From an uncultured Coriobacteriaceae bacterium (lineage in GTDB: Bacteria; Actinomycetota; Coriobacteriia; Coriobacteriales; Eggerthellaceae), in NCBI GenBank assembly GCA_937937585.1, contig CALDCB010000015.1, positions 1 through 64,000 of the forward strand: 64,000 bases of DNA, written 5' to 3'. The stretch's first letter is position 1. Each line of letters starts with the position of its first letter. Shown here piece by piece: positions 51,544 through 59,956 of the stretch. A program made the position numbers and the translations under genes. The notes under the pieces were generated by a model. It was not told the origin of the DNA and did no database searches. It saw nothing but the letters and a program-made list of their open reading frames with translations.

Positions 51544-53100
51544 ATGGTGGACATCGTTGGCAACGAAACGCTCGCAAGCCTGTGGGACAAGCTGGCGGGT
51601 GAATGCGGTGACAAGGAGTTCCTGATCTTCCAAGGCCGAAACGGCAGCGTCACCAGCTACAGCTATCGTCTGTTCAACAACATGATCAATCAAACTGCGA
51701 ACATGTTCTTAAGCCAAGGCGTTAAGCGCGGCGAACATGTTGCGGTTCAGATGCACACCTGCCCCGAATTCCTTATGTGCCTGTTCGGCCTTGCCAAAAT
51801 CGGCGCCGTCATCGTTCCCATGAACGAGCAGTACCTAAAGGCCGAATGCGAGTACGCGCTTGACGTATGCAACGTCACCCGTGCGGTTGTCGAGCCCTGC
51901 TATGTCGAACTGTACGACCAGATCCACGAAAATGGCAGGCTTGCCCAGGGCGTGTACGTGGCTCGCACCGACAGTGACGAGGAAACCCACGGCCACCAGC
52001 TGTTCCTTGACGCGGTTCGCCAGGAAAGCTGCGAATTCACAGCACCTTGCGCCCTGTCCCCTGACGACCCGTGCGAGATCCTGTTCACCAGCGGAACCAC
52101 GTCCAAGCCCAAAGGCGTCATCCTGACGCACGGCAACATGGTGTTCTCGGGTTATTACGGCTGCTGGGAAACCTCGATGACCGCAGACGACCGCATGCTC
52201 AGCACCATGCCGGCGTGCCATTCCAACTTCCAACTGGCAGCAATGACCCCGGTTCTGATCGCTCGCGCCACCCTTATCGTGGTTGAAAAGTACAGCGCTT
52301 CCAAGTTCTGGAACCAAATCAAAGATTACCGCGCAACGCTGGCACAGTGCGTTGCCATGATGCTTCGCACCCTCATGCTTCAGCCCAAGCAACCTGGCGA
52401 GAAAGACCACTGCCTGCGCGACATGCTGTACTTCCTCCCCGTTACCGAGCGCGAGAAGATCGCATTCGAGGAGCGCTACGGCGTTCGCATCATGAACACC
52501 TACGGCTCGACCGAATCCATTGGTTGGGTTATCACCGATCCGCCCACCGGCGAGCGCAAGTGGCCCTCTATCGGCCGCGTTGGCCTTGGGTACCAGGCAA
52601 AGATCGTCGACGAGGAAGGCAACGAGCTTCCTGCAGGCGAAGTTGGCGAGATCCTTATTAAGGGCGTCCCCGGACGTTCGCTCATGCAGGGCTACGTGAA
52701 CGACGAAGCCGCCACCGCCAAGGCCCTTTCCGCCGATGGTTGGCTCAGCATGGGCGACAAGGGCTATTACGACGAAGAGGGCTGGTTCTACTTTTTCGAT
52801 CGCAAGAGCAACATGATCAAGCGCTCGGGCGAGAACATCTCCACCACCGAAATCGAGGGCATTCTGGAAGATCACCCCAGCATCAAGGAAGCTGCGGTTA
52901 TCGGCGTTCCCGACGAGATCCGCGACATGGCGGTAAAGGCGTTCGTGCTTCCCGCAGACAGAGCGCACATCAACCCCGACGAGGTCATCGCCTACTGTCA
53001 ACAGAACATGGCGGCGTTCAAGGTGCCTTCGTTCGTCGAGATCGTCGACGACTTTCCCCGCACCTGCAGCATGAAGATCGAGAAGAAGCTTTTAAGTTAA
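51544..53100 (+). CDS. caiC: Betaine/carnitine-type CoA ligase CaiC
   Basis: 518 aa (E. coli CaiC 517). AMP-binding P-loop ILFTSGTTSKPKGVILTH (about residues 179-196), VVEKYSASKFW, NTYGSTESIGW, WLSMGDKGYYDEEGWFYF, DRKSNMIKRSGENIS and the ending CSMKIEKKLL match CaiC throughout. Forms the CoA thioester that primes the pathway. GGGAGAAGG precedes ATG. Confidence 0.88.
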   Translation: MVDIVGNETLASLWDKLAGECGDKEFLIFQGRNGSVTSYSYRLFNNMINQTANMFLSQGVKRGEHVAVQMHTCPEFLMCLFGLAKIGAVIVPMNEQYLKAECEYALDVCNVTRAVVEPCYVELYDQIHENGRLAQGVYVARTDSDEETHGHQLFLDAVRQESCEFTAPCALSPDDPCEILFTSGTTSKPKGVILTHGNMVFSGYYGCWETSMTADDRMLSTMPACHSNFQLAAMTPVLIARATLIVVEKYSASKFWNQIKDYRATLAQCVAMMLRTLMLQPKQPGEKDHCLRDMLYFLPVTEREKIAFEERYGVRIMNTYGSTESIGWVITDPPTGERKWPSIGRVGLGYQAKIVDEEGNELPAGEVGEILIKGVPGRSLMQGYVNDEAATAKALSADGWLSMGDKGYYDEEGWFYFFDRKSNMIKRSGENISTTEIEGILEDHPSIKEAAVIGVPDEIRDMAVKAFVLPADRAHINPDEVIAYCQQNMAAFKVPSFVEIVDDFPRTCSMKIEKKLLS

Positions 53101-53118
53101 ACAGCAAGGAAGGTACGC

Positions 53119-54510
53119 ATGCGCAAGCTGAAAGCGCTGAAAAAGCCGGTGAAGGCCGTGGCCACCGGTGTTGCGGGCGCCGTCGAGAAGACCGCCACAA
53201 CCGCTAAGCGTACCCTTGATGATGCCGCAATGACGCCGTTCTTGCACAAGATCACGCTGGTTTCCAGCGGCGGCGCATTCCTTGACGGCTACGTGCTTTC
53301 CCTTATCGGCGTCGCGTTGACGCAGATCACCGCACATATGAGCCTAACCACGCACTGGACCGCGCTTATCGGTGCCTCGGTGTTGCTGGGCATTCTGGTT
53401 GGCAGCGTGCTTGGCGGCTACCTTACCGATGGCATTGGGCGCAAGAAGATGTTCGTGATGGACATCATTGCCATCACACTGTTCTCAGCCTTGAGTATGA
53501 CCGACGTTTTCCCTGCTCAGCTTGCGCTTTATCGATTCTTCATAGGTGTGTTCGTGGGTGCCGACTACCCTATTGCCACGTCGCTGATCACCGAGTTCAC
53601 GCCGAAGAAGCATCGCGCCATCTCGATGGGCATGGTTTCAGCCGCGTGGTACCTGGGCGCCACCGTGGCGGCGTTCGTAGGCTACGCGCTTTGCGATGTT
53701 CAAGAAGGCTGGCGTTTGATGCTGGGATCGGCTATTGTGCCGTGCATTTTCCTGTTCATTGGGCGAATCAAAGTCCCCGAGTCTCCCCTGTGGCTTAAAA
53801 GCCGCGGTCGCGACGAAGAGGCACAGAAGGTTATCGAGCGCGTGTACGGCTGCGATGTTGAGATCGCCGATACCGAGGAAACGTCCGAAAAAGCAGGCTT
53901 CAGGGAAGTGTTCTCGAAAGGCTACGCTTCACGCATCCTGTTCCTGGGCATTCTAACGCTTTGCCAGGTTGTGCCTATGTACGCCATCTACACCTTCGGA
54001 CCCACTATCATGACAGCCTTCGGTTTGGGCGCCGGAAAGAGCGCCATCTTGGGCGAAAGCGTGCTGAGCCTGTTCTTCTTGGTGGGTTCTATTCCAGCGA
54101 TGTTATGGCTTGATTCCATGGGCAGGCGCCCCCTGCTTATTAGGTCGCTGTTTCTAATGGCTGTGGGTCTGACCGTGCTTGGCCTGTTCCCTACCGCACC
54201 GCTGCCGGTTGTCATTGGCGCATTCGGGTTGTATGCGTTCTTCAGCGGCGGCCCGGGGATTCTTCAGTGGCTGTATCCGAACGAGCTGTTCCCCACCGAA
54301 ATTCGCGCCACGGCCGTTGGCGTTGCCATTGGCATCTCGCGCATTGGTACCATTGCCGCAACATATGCAACCCCCATTTGCCTTGCCACCTTTGGCATTG
54401 GGCCTACCATGCTTGTTGCCGCCGGGCTGGTTATTCTGGGTTTGATTCTTTCCATCTGCATGGCGCCCGAAACCGCCGGCAAATCGCTTGGTGAAACTAG
54501 CTCGCTGTAA
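53119..54510 (+). CDS. MFS transporter, sugar-porter-like
   Basis: 463 aa. A basic N-terminal tail of about 35 residues, then 12 helices with DGYVLSLIGVALTQI, GGYLTDGIGRKKMFVMD (motif A), RFFIGVFVGADYPIATSLI and a C-terminal WLYPNELFPTEIRATAVGV (PETxG-like). Typical of metabolite/H+ symporters for aromatic or organic acids. GGAAGG precedes ATG 18 bases after caiC, so in the same operon. Second carrier of the set; substrate unknown. Confidence 0.8.
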   Translation: MRKLKALKKPVKAVATGVAGAVEKTATTAKRTLDDAAMTPFLHKITLVSSGGAFLDGYVLSLIGVALTQITAHMSLTTHWTALIGASVLLGILVGSVLGGYLTDGIGRKKMFVMDIIAITLFSALSMTDVFPAQLALYRFFIGVFVGADYPIATSLITEFTPKKHRAISMGMVSAAWYLGATVAAFVGYALCDVQEGWRLMLGSAIVPCIFLFIGRIKVPESPLWLKSRGRDEEAQKVIERVYGCDVEIADTEETSEKAGFREVFSKGYASRILFLGILTLCQVVPMYAIYTFGPTIMTAFGLGAGKSAILGESVLSLFFLVGSIPAMLWLDSMGRRPLLIRSLFLMAVGLTVLGLFPTAPLPVVIGAFGLYAFFSGGPGILQWLYPNELFPTEIRATAVGVAIGISRIGTIAATYATPICLATFGIGPTMLVAAGLVILGLILSICMAPETAGKSLGETSSL

Positions 54511-54530
54511 GCAAGGTCGCACAGACATAC

Positions 54531-54569
54531 GAGGGGGGATCGGCGAATGAACGTCGATCCCCCCTCTTT
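54531..54569 (+). terminator. Terminator of the cai operon
   Basis: GAGGGGGGATC 54531-54541 pairs perfectly with GATCCCCCCTC 54556-54566, then TTT. Serves the convergent hypothetical gene too. Confidence 0.8.
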
Positions 54570-54583
54570 CATGCTTGCGTACG

Positions 54584-55072
54584 CTACTCGTTGGCGAGGT
54601 TCTTAAGTGTTGCCTGCTCGGCAAGATGGCGGTAGGAGCTTATCTCCATGCACTGCTCGAACTGGGAAACGATTTCGGGAAAATCCTCAAGACCGCTTCG
54701 CCAGTCGATTCCGCGCGCAGTTAACGGCACGCGGCCCGATTCCACACGCGCCCAGTGTTGGTCTGCGTCGGCTTGGAAATAACCTGTTACCGATGCATCG
54801 CCTTCAAGAAAAGGTTGGTCATCGGAGTAAATCGTGCCGGGAATGACGATTGAGTCGCCGAGCGCATCGTGCGCCCAGTCTTGACCGGAGGGAACGATAT
54901 ACGCCGCATCGGCCCTGGCAAGTAGAACAAGCTTGGCCTTCTGCTGGAGGACGTAGCCATCTTCAAGAGCGCCGTCTTCCGTGCAGACGTCGCCCGCCTC
55001 GGTAAGCTCGCCAGCTTCGCGCATATGGTTGGCAAGCTCATTGAGGAGCTCGTCGGTGTTGGTGTCGTTCAT
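54584..55072 (-). CDS. Hypothetical protein
   Basis: 162 aa, acidic, soluble, no family recognised. Segments such as GIDWRSGLEDFPEIVSQFE suggest a helical C-terminus. GAAGG precedes ATG. Convergent with the cai operon and divergent from the GMP synthase gene. Confidence 0.6.
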   Translation of the reverse strand: MNDTNTDELLNELANHMREAGELTEAGDVCTEDGALEDGYVLQQKAKLVLLARADAAYIVPSGQDWAHDALGDSIVIPGTIYSDDQPFLEGDASVTGYFQADADQHWARVESGRVPLTARGIDWRSGLEDFPEIVSQFEQCMEISSYRHLAEQATLKNLANE

Positions 55073-55360
55073 GATGCCTTCTTTTTCATTAGCGGCGGTC
55101 TAGGCATTGCGTGAGATATCGCTTTTTGCATTCTGAGGATTATATCGCTACGGAAGTGTTCGCCTGTGCCCTATGCAGCGGACATCGACCAGCGGCCGAA
55201 GGGTTCACCGAAGCGTTGTCCTTAAGGAAATCTCATCGTTCCCGAAAAATCATGGGCCGCGATAATCCGAAACTGCTATTGAACTGCATATAATTAGAAA
55301 ACATGACAAGTGCGTTCGTCCACATGGCGGCGCATTCCGACCGAACAAAAGGAGCTATGC

Positions 55361-56341
55361 ATGGATCCCAATAAGCGTCCTGACGACATGGTGCGCATCA
55401 CCACCCCCGAACTTGCCCAGGCATTTATCGACGAGCAGGTAACCGCAATCCGTGAGCAGATCGGCGAAAAGAAGGTCCTGCTGGCTCTTTCCGGCGGCGT
55501 TGACAGCTCGGTTGTTGCCGCGCTTCTGATCAAGGCCATTGGCAAGCAGCTTATCTGCGTGCATGTGAATCACGGCCTTATGCGCAAAGGCGAAAGCGAG
55601 CAGGTCATCGACGTTTTCAAGAACCAGATGGACGCCAACCTGATTTACGTTGACGCAACTGATCGCTTCCTGGACAAGCTGGCTGACGTGGACGAGCCCG
55701 AAACGAAGCGCAAGATCATCGGCGCCGAGTTCATCCGCGTGTTCGAGGAAGAGGCTCGCAAGGTTGGCAACGAGGTTAGCTTCCTGGCTCAGGGCACCAT
55801 CTATCCTGACATCCTGGAGTCCCAGGACGGCGTGAAGGCCCATCACAACGTTGGCGGCCTGCCCGATGACCTGCAGTTCGAGCTGTGCGAGCCCGTTAAG
55901 CTGCTGTACAAGGACGAAGTGCGCGTTGTTGGCCGCGAGCTTGGTCTACCCGAGAACATGGTTGAGCGTCAGCCCTTCCCTGGCCCCGGCCTGGGCGTTC
56001 GCTGCCTTGGCGCCATCACCCGCGATCGCTTGGAGGCTCTGCGCGACGCAGACGCCATCGTTCGCGAGGAAATCGACAATGCCGGCCTGAAGGTTTGGCA
56101 GTACTTCGCCGTCGTGCCCGACTTCCGCGCAACCGGCGTTCGCGATGGCAAGCGCGCTTACGACTGGCCGTGCATCATCCGTTGTATCAACACGGTTGAC
56201 GTTATGACCGCCGAAGTTCCCGAAATCGATTGGGCGCTGCTTAAGCGCATCACCGACCGCATTACCGCTGAGGTTCCGGGTATCTGCCGTGTTTGCTACG
56301 ACCTGACCCCGAAGCCCGTCGGCACGGTTGAATGGGAATAG
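55361..56341 (+). CDS. guaA: GMP synthase ATP-pyrophosphatase subunit
   Basis: 326 aa corresponding only to the C-terminal two domains of GuaA: the PPi-loop ALSGGVDSSVVAALL (about 44-58), HVNHGLMRKGE, the QGTIYPDILES block, HHNVGGLP and the dimerisation domain ending DLTPKPVGTVEWE. The glutamine amidotransferase domain is absent, with no frame for it upstream. As in archaea, a separate amidotransferase may supply ammonia, or free ammonia is used. ATG 55361 follows AAAGGAG. Confidence 0.9.
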   Translation: MDPNKRPDDMVRITTPELAQAFIDEQVTAIREQIGEKKVLLALSGGVDSSVVAALLIKAIGKQLICVHVNHGLMRKGESEQVIDVFKNQMDANLIYVDATDRFLDKLADVDEPETKRKIIGAEFIRVFEEEARKVGNEVSFLAQGTIYPDILESQDGVKAHHNVGGLPDDLQFELCEPVKLLYKDEVRVVGRELGLPENMVERQPFPGPGLGVRCLGAITRDRLEALRDADAIVREEIDNAGLKVWQYFAVVPDFRATGVRDGKRAYDWPCIIRCINTVDVMTAEVPEIDWALLKRITDRITAEVPGICRVCYDLTPKPVGTVEWE

Positions 56342-56475
56342 AACAGACGTTCTGTTCTGTGGTACAATGACTGCCCGTGGGCGCGGTTTCTTCCGAAGCC
56401 GCGCCCACTGCTTTGTTCGTACTGTTATCGGTGTCAACGGTGCTTTTTATCCATCCATCTGCTTCAACTGTATGT

Positions 56476-56529
56476 TATCTGCATCAATCGTTGATGTATG
56501 ATGCAGATAAATAATAGATGATGCAGATA
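56476..56529. promoter_or_regulatory. Operator-like 11-mers before the fic gene
   Basis: TATCTGCATCA at 56476-56486 and, inverted, TGATGCAGATA at 56499-56509 and 56519-56529. The latter two are exactly 20 bases apart. They end 11 bases before the start codon and probably bind the winged-helix C-terminus of the Fic protein (autoregulation). Confidence 0.6.
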
Positions 56530-56539
56530 GGAAGCGAAC

Positions 56540-57589
56540 ATGAGGCATTTCAACTATACGCAGATGCCGCAAGGTCTGCTAACGCCGGAGACTGTGAGAC
56601 TGCTCACGGCGGTCCACGAATACAAGGGTCGGCAGGCGCTCTACCTCAACGCCAAGACGGATGTCCTTGATGCCTTAACGGAAGCTGCCAAGGTTCAGTC
56701 AACCGAGGCCTCAAACCGCATCGAGGGCATACGCACCAGCGACAGACGCCTGCAACAGATCATGTCAGAGAAGTCAGATTTGCGCTCCCGCGATGAGGAG
56801 GAGATAGCCGGCTATCGCGACGTATTGGCCACCATACACGAGAGCCATGACTTCATCGACGTCACACCGAACGTCATACTTCAGCTTCACCGGCAGATGT
56901 ACCGATACACGCCGTCCTCCATGGGCGGGCACTTCAAGGTTGGCGACAACGAAGTGCGCGACATACGCCCGGACGGAACCGAGTACGTTCGGCTGAAAAC
57001 CGTTCCCGCGGTGGCCACCGAGGACGCCATGGAACGCTTGTGCTTAGCATATCGCGACGCCGTCGCGAGCGAGACTATAGACCCGTTGCTTATCTCTCTT
57101 ATATTCGTATTCGACTTCACCTGCATCCACCCCTTCAACGATGGCAACGGGCGCATGTCCAGGCTGCTTACCCTGCTTTTGCTGTACAAGGCTGGTTACA
57201 TGGCTGGCAAGTACGTCTCCATCGAGAAAGAGATCGAACGCACCAAAGACGCGTACTACAACGCCTTGGCAGCGAGCTCGCAAGGATGGCACGAGGGCAG
57301 AAACGACCCCGGTCCGTTCGTGCGCTATATGCTGGGCGCAATCCTGGCTACCTATCGCGAATTCGAGAAACGCGTCTGCGCAGTGGTTGACGCCAAGCTC
57401 ACCAAGGCCGAGCGCGTGAAGGCGATGCTGCGCAGCTCCGTCGGCAAGGTGACCAAGCGCGACATTGCCGCAGCATGCCCGGACATCAGCCAGACCACAA
57501 TCGAGCGAGCCTTATCAGATCTGTTGGCAGGCGGTAAAATCCAGAAGGTGGGAGCAGGCCCTGCGACAGGATACGTCTGGAAAGGATAG
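56540..57589 (+). CDS. Fic-domain protein with C-terminal winged helix
   Basis: 349 aa. Fic core motif HPFNDGNGRMSR (HxFxDGNGRxxR, about residues 197-208) is intact for AMP transfer from ATP to a hydroxyl of a target protein. An N-terminal inhibitory helix SNRIEG (S/TxxxE-G, about 58-63) makes it a class II, self-inhibited Fic. The C-terminus (about 285-349) is a winged helix (KRDIAAACPDISQTTIERAL), suggesting DNA binding. Operator-like repeats precede it. Such proteins may act as toxin-like regulators; the target is unknown. Confidence 0.85.
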   Translation: MRHFNYTQMPQGLLTPETVRLLTAVHEYKGRQALYLNAKTDVLDALTEAAKVQSTEASNRIEGIRTSDRRLQQIMSEKSDLRSRDEEEIAGYRDVLATIHESHDFIDVTPNVILQLHRQMYRYTPSSMGGHFKVGDNEVRDIRPDGTEYVRLKTVPAVATEDAMERLCLAYRDAVASETIDPLLISLIFVFDFTCIHPFNDGNGRMSRLLTLLLLYKAGYMAGKYVSIEKEIERTKDAYYNALAASSQGWHEGRNDPGPFVRYMLGAILATYREFEKRVCAVVDAKLTKAERVKAMLRSSVGKVTKRDIAAACPDISQTTIERALSDLLAGGKIQKVGAGPATGYVWKG

Positions 57590-57942
57590 AGCGGTGACGC
57601 CGATCATGTCAAAGCGATCTGGGGATGCAGTCAATCGGACCTTCAAGTATATAGCTCTGCAGCACAGCTAAGGAAACACGCCCGCTGTCTTCGTCTTATT
57701 GTTGATGAACGCCTTGAGCTGCATGGCATTCCTGTTCTTCACACCAGGACTTCCATACACCTCTCCACCCTTGCCGCCAGCCAAAGTTGGCGACAAACGG
57801 CTGAACTCTCGACAGGTTGCGCCCCCCGACGATAAGCACAATCGAAAAGCCGGTGAGAGCAGCTGCGGCGACATGAAGATATACTTTAAAACGCAGCGAA
57901 TAGCTTGGACATAAATGCGATGAAGCATACGGAGCCATGACC
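57590..57942. other. Gap with possible AbiEii relic
   Basis: No intact gene. On the minus strand a short frame MQLKAFINNKTKTAG, ending at 57668 and preceded by AGGA, resembles the first residues of AbiEii-type nucleotidyltransferase toxins and then breaks. This suggests the remains of a second toxin-antitoxin locus. Evidence is thin. Confidence 0.3.
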
Positions 57943-59850
57943 ATGATCATCTACAGCGGAAGCAAAGCCGACTTCATGACCGAAGTCGTAGACGACACAA
58001 TCGCATACACCATTCGTGACAGCATCCTCGACAAAATGCATCGCAAAACTGGCGAAGCTGAATTCAGATCATGGGTTAACTCCCTTGAGTACATGTACAA
58101 AGTCTTGAACGACGAGGCGATCCCGAGCGACTCCGGCGTAGCCATCGAATACAACCTCCCAAACACATCCAAGCGCATCGACTTCCTTATCTCAGGCTAC
58201 GATGAATCCAAAACTGCGAATGTGGTGATCGTAGAGCTCAAGCAATGGAGCGAGATCAAGAAAGTCGACGGTCTGGACGGCCTCGTTGAGACTTTCACGG
58301 GAGGCGCTAATCGACGCGTCGTGCACCCCTCCTACCAAGCATGGAGCTACGCGCAGATGATCCGCGACTACAACGAATACACCCAAGTCGAGAAAGTTCA
58401 GCTGTGGCCATGCGCCTACCTACACAATTACCTGCGCGCATCAGCGAATGACCCCCTTTACGATCACGCTTACGATGATTACCTCGAAGTTGCGCCCGCA
58501 TTTGCCAAAGGCGACGTTCGAAAACTGCGCGACTATATTAAGCGAGTGCTAAAAGAAGGTGACGAGGGAGAAATCCTCTACGAGATCGACAACGGTCGAA
58601 TCAAACCTTCGAAGAGCCTGCAAGACGCCATCGTAGGTATGATCGATAACAACCCTGAGTTCAACATGATCGACGAGCAGAAAGTCATCTTCGAACGCGT
58701 AATGGAGCTATCTCGCCAATGCGAGAAAGACGGCAAAAAGCGAGTTCTCATAGCTACGGGTGGTCCAGGCACGGGAAAGACCGTTATTGCCATCAACTTG
58801 CTCGCCAGGCTCACTCAAGAGGGAGTTTTCGCACAATACTGCTCGAAAAACAGTGCCCCGCGTGACATATATAAAAGAAAGCTAAAAGGTCATAGAACTA
58901 TTAGCTGCATTGACAATATGTTCAAGGGTTCCGGTACCTATGTTGACACCCCCAGGAACGCCATCGGCGTCGTTCTTGCAGACGAGGCACACCGACTGAA
59001 CGAAAAGTCTGGATTCTACGGGAACGAGGGTCTGAACCAAATTCATGAAATCATCCACGCAGCAAGACTCAGCGTCTTCTTCATTGACGAAAGCCAGCGC
59101 GTGACCGTCAAAGACATCGGCAGCGCAGATGAAATCAAACGATGGGCGGCATTCAATGGCGCGACAGTCTACGAAGATGAATTGTCGTCGCAGTTCCGCT
59201 GCAGCGGATCCGACGGCTATCTGGCTTGGCTAGATGACGTTTTGGGCATTCGCGAAACGGCGAATTACGATATCGAAAGCATCGACTACGAGTTCATAGT
59301 GTTCGATACGCCCGAGGAAATGAGAGAAAAAGTTATCGAGCGAAACGAAGGGTCGAACAAGGCGCGCATTTTGGCTGGTTATTGTTGGGAATGGCCCTCG
59401 GGCAAAGGACGCTCGGACACCAACACCCACGAGATCAAGATCGGCGACTTCGAAATCAGCTGGAATCTCAACGGAGACGAAGCGTTTGCGATAAGCCCAA
59501 CATCGATAAACGAAGCAGGCTGCATTCACACCACCCAAGGTCTCGAATTCGAATACGTTGGCGTGATCATCGGTAACGACCTCCGTTATGAAAACGGTCA
59601 CCTGGTTACCGACTATACGAACAGAGCCAAGACCGATCAGTCAATCAAAGGCTTGAAGAAGATGGAGAAAGAAGACCCAGAACGCGCCCACCGACTGGCC
59701 GATGAAATAATCAAGAACACGTATCGCACGCTCATGACGCGCGGCATGAAAGGCTGCTACGTTTACGCAACCGATCCCGGGCTGCGAGAATATTTGAACA
59801 TGCGCACAGGCAAGAACACGTCTTACGCTGTTGTAGATATGACAAATTAA
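57943..59850 (+). CDS. PD-(D/E)xK-like nuclease fused to DUF2075 helicase
   Basis: 635 aa. N-terminal about 200 residues carry a nuclease-like core: KRIDFLISGYD, then VVIVELKQW (D...ExK). The second half is a P-loop DUF2075 ATPase: GGPGTGKTV (about 275), Walker B VVLADEAHR, sensor FFIDESQRV, QFRCSGSDGYL, HTTQGLEFEYVGV (motif V/VI) and an arginine near TRGMKGCYV. The make-up is that of defence or mobile-element nuclease-helicases. ATG 57943 is better spaced from GGAG than ATG 57937. Follows the fic gene after a decayed stretch. Confidence 0.75.
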   Translation: MIIYSGSKADFMTEVVDDTIAYTIRDSILDKMHRKTGEAEFRSWVNSLEYMYKVLNDEAIPSDSGVAIEYNLPNTSKRIDFLISGYDESKTANVVIVELKQWSEIKKVDGLDGLVETFTGGANRRVVHPSYQAWSYAQMIRDYNEYTQVEKVQLWPCAYLHNYLRASANDPLYDHAYDDYLEVAPAFAKGDVRKLRDYIKRVLKEGDEGEILYEIDNGRIKPSKSLQDAIVGMIDNNPEFNMIDEQKVIFERVMELSRQCEKDGKKRVLIATGGPGTGKTVIAINLLARLTQEGVFAQYCSKNSAPRDIYKRKLKGHRTISCIDNMFKGSGTYVDTPRNAIGVVLADEAHRLNEKSGFYGNEGLNQIHEIIHAARLSVFFIDESQRVTVKDIGSADEIKRWAAFNGATVYEDELSSQFRCSGSDGYLAWLDDVLGIRETANYDIESIDYEFIVFDTPEEMREKVIERNEGSNKARILAGYCWEWPSGKGRSDTNTHEIKIGDFEISWNLNGDEAFAISPTSINEAGCIHTTQGLEFEYVGVIIGNDLRYENGHLVTDYTNRAKTDQSIKGLKKMEKEDPERAHRLADEIIKNTYRTLMTRGMKGCYVYATDPGLREYLNMRTGKNTSYAVVDMTN

Positions 59851-59901
59851 GCCTCGATCTAAAAGCAGTCGAAAGCAACGGCTTGCAATTGCAAAGCAAA
59901 A

Positions 59902-59931
59902 GCCGTGACCCGCATCCTCGCAGGTCACGGC
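59902..59931 (-). terminator. Terminator between convergent genes
   Basis: GCCGTGACC 59902-59910 pairs perfectly with GGTCACGGC 59923-59931. On the minus strand TTTTGCTTT follows; on the plus strand TTATTAAT. Confidence 0.75.
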
Positions 59932-59956
59932 TTATTAATAGCTTCAGCTTCAAACC

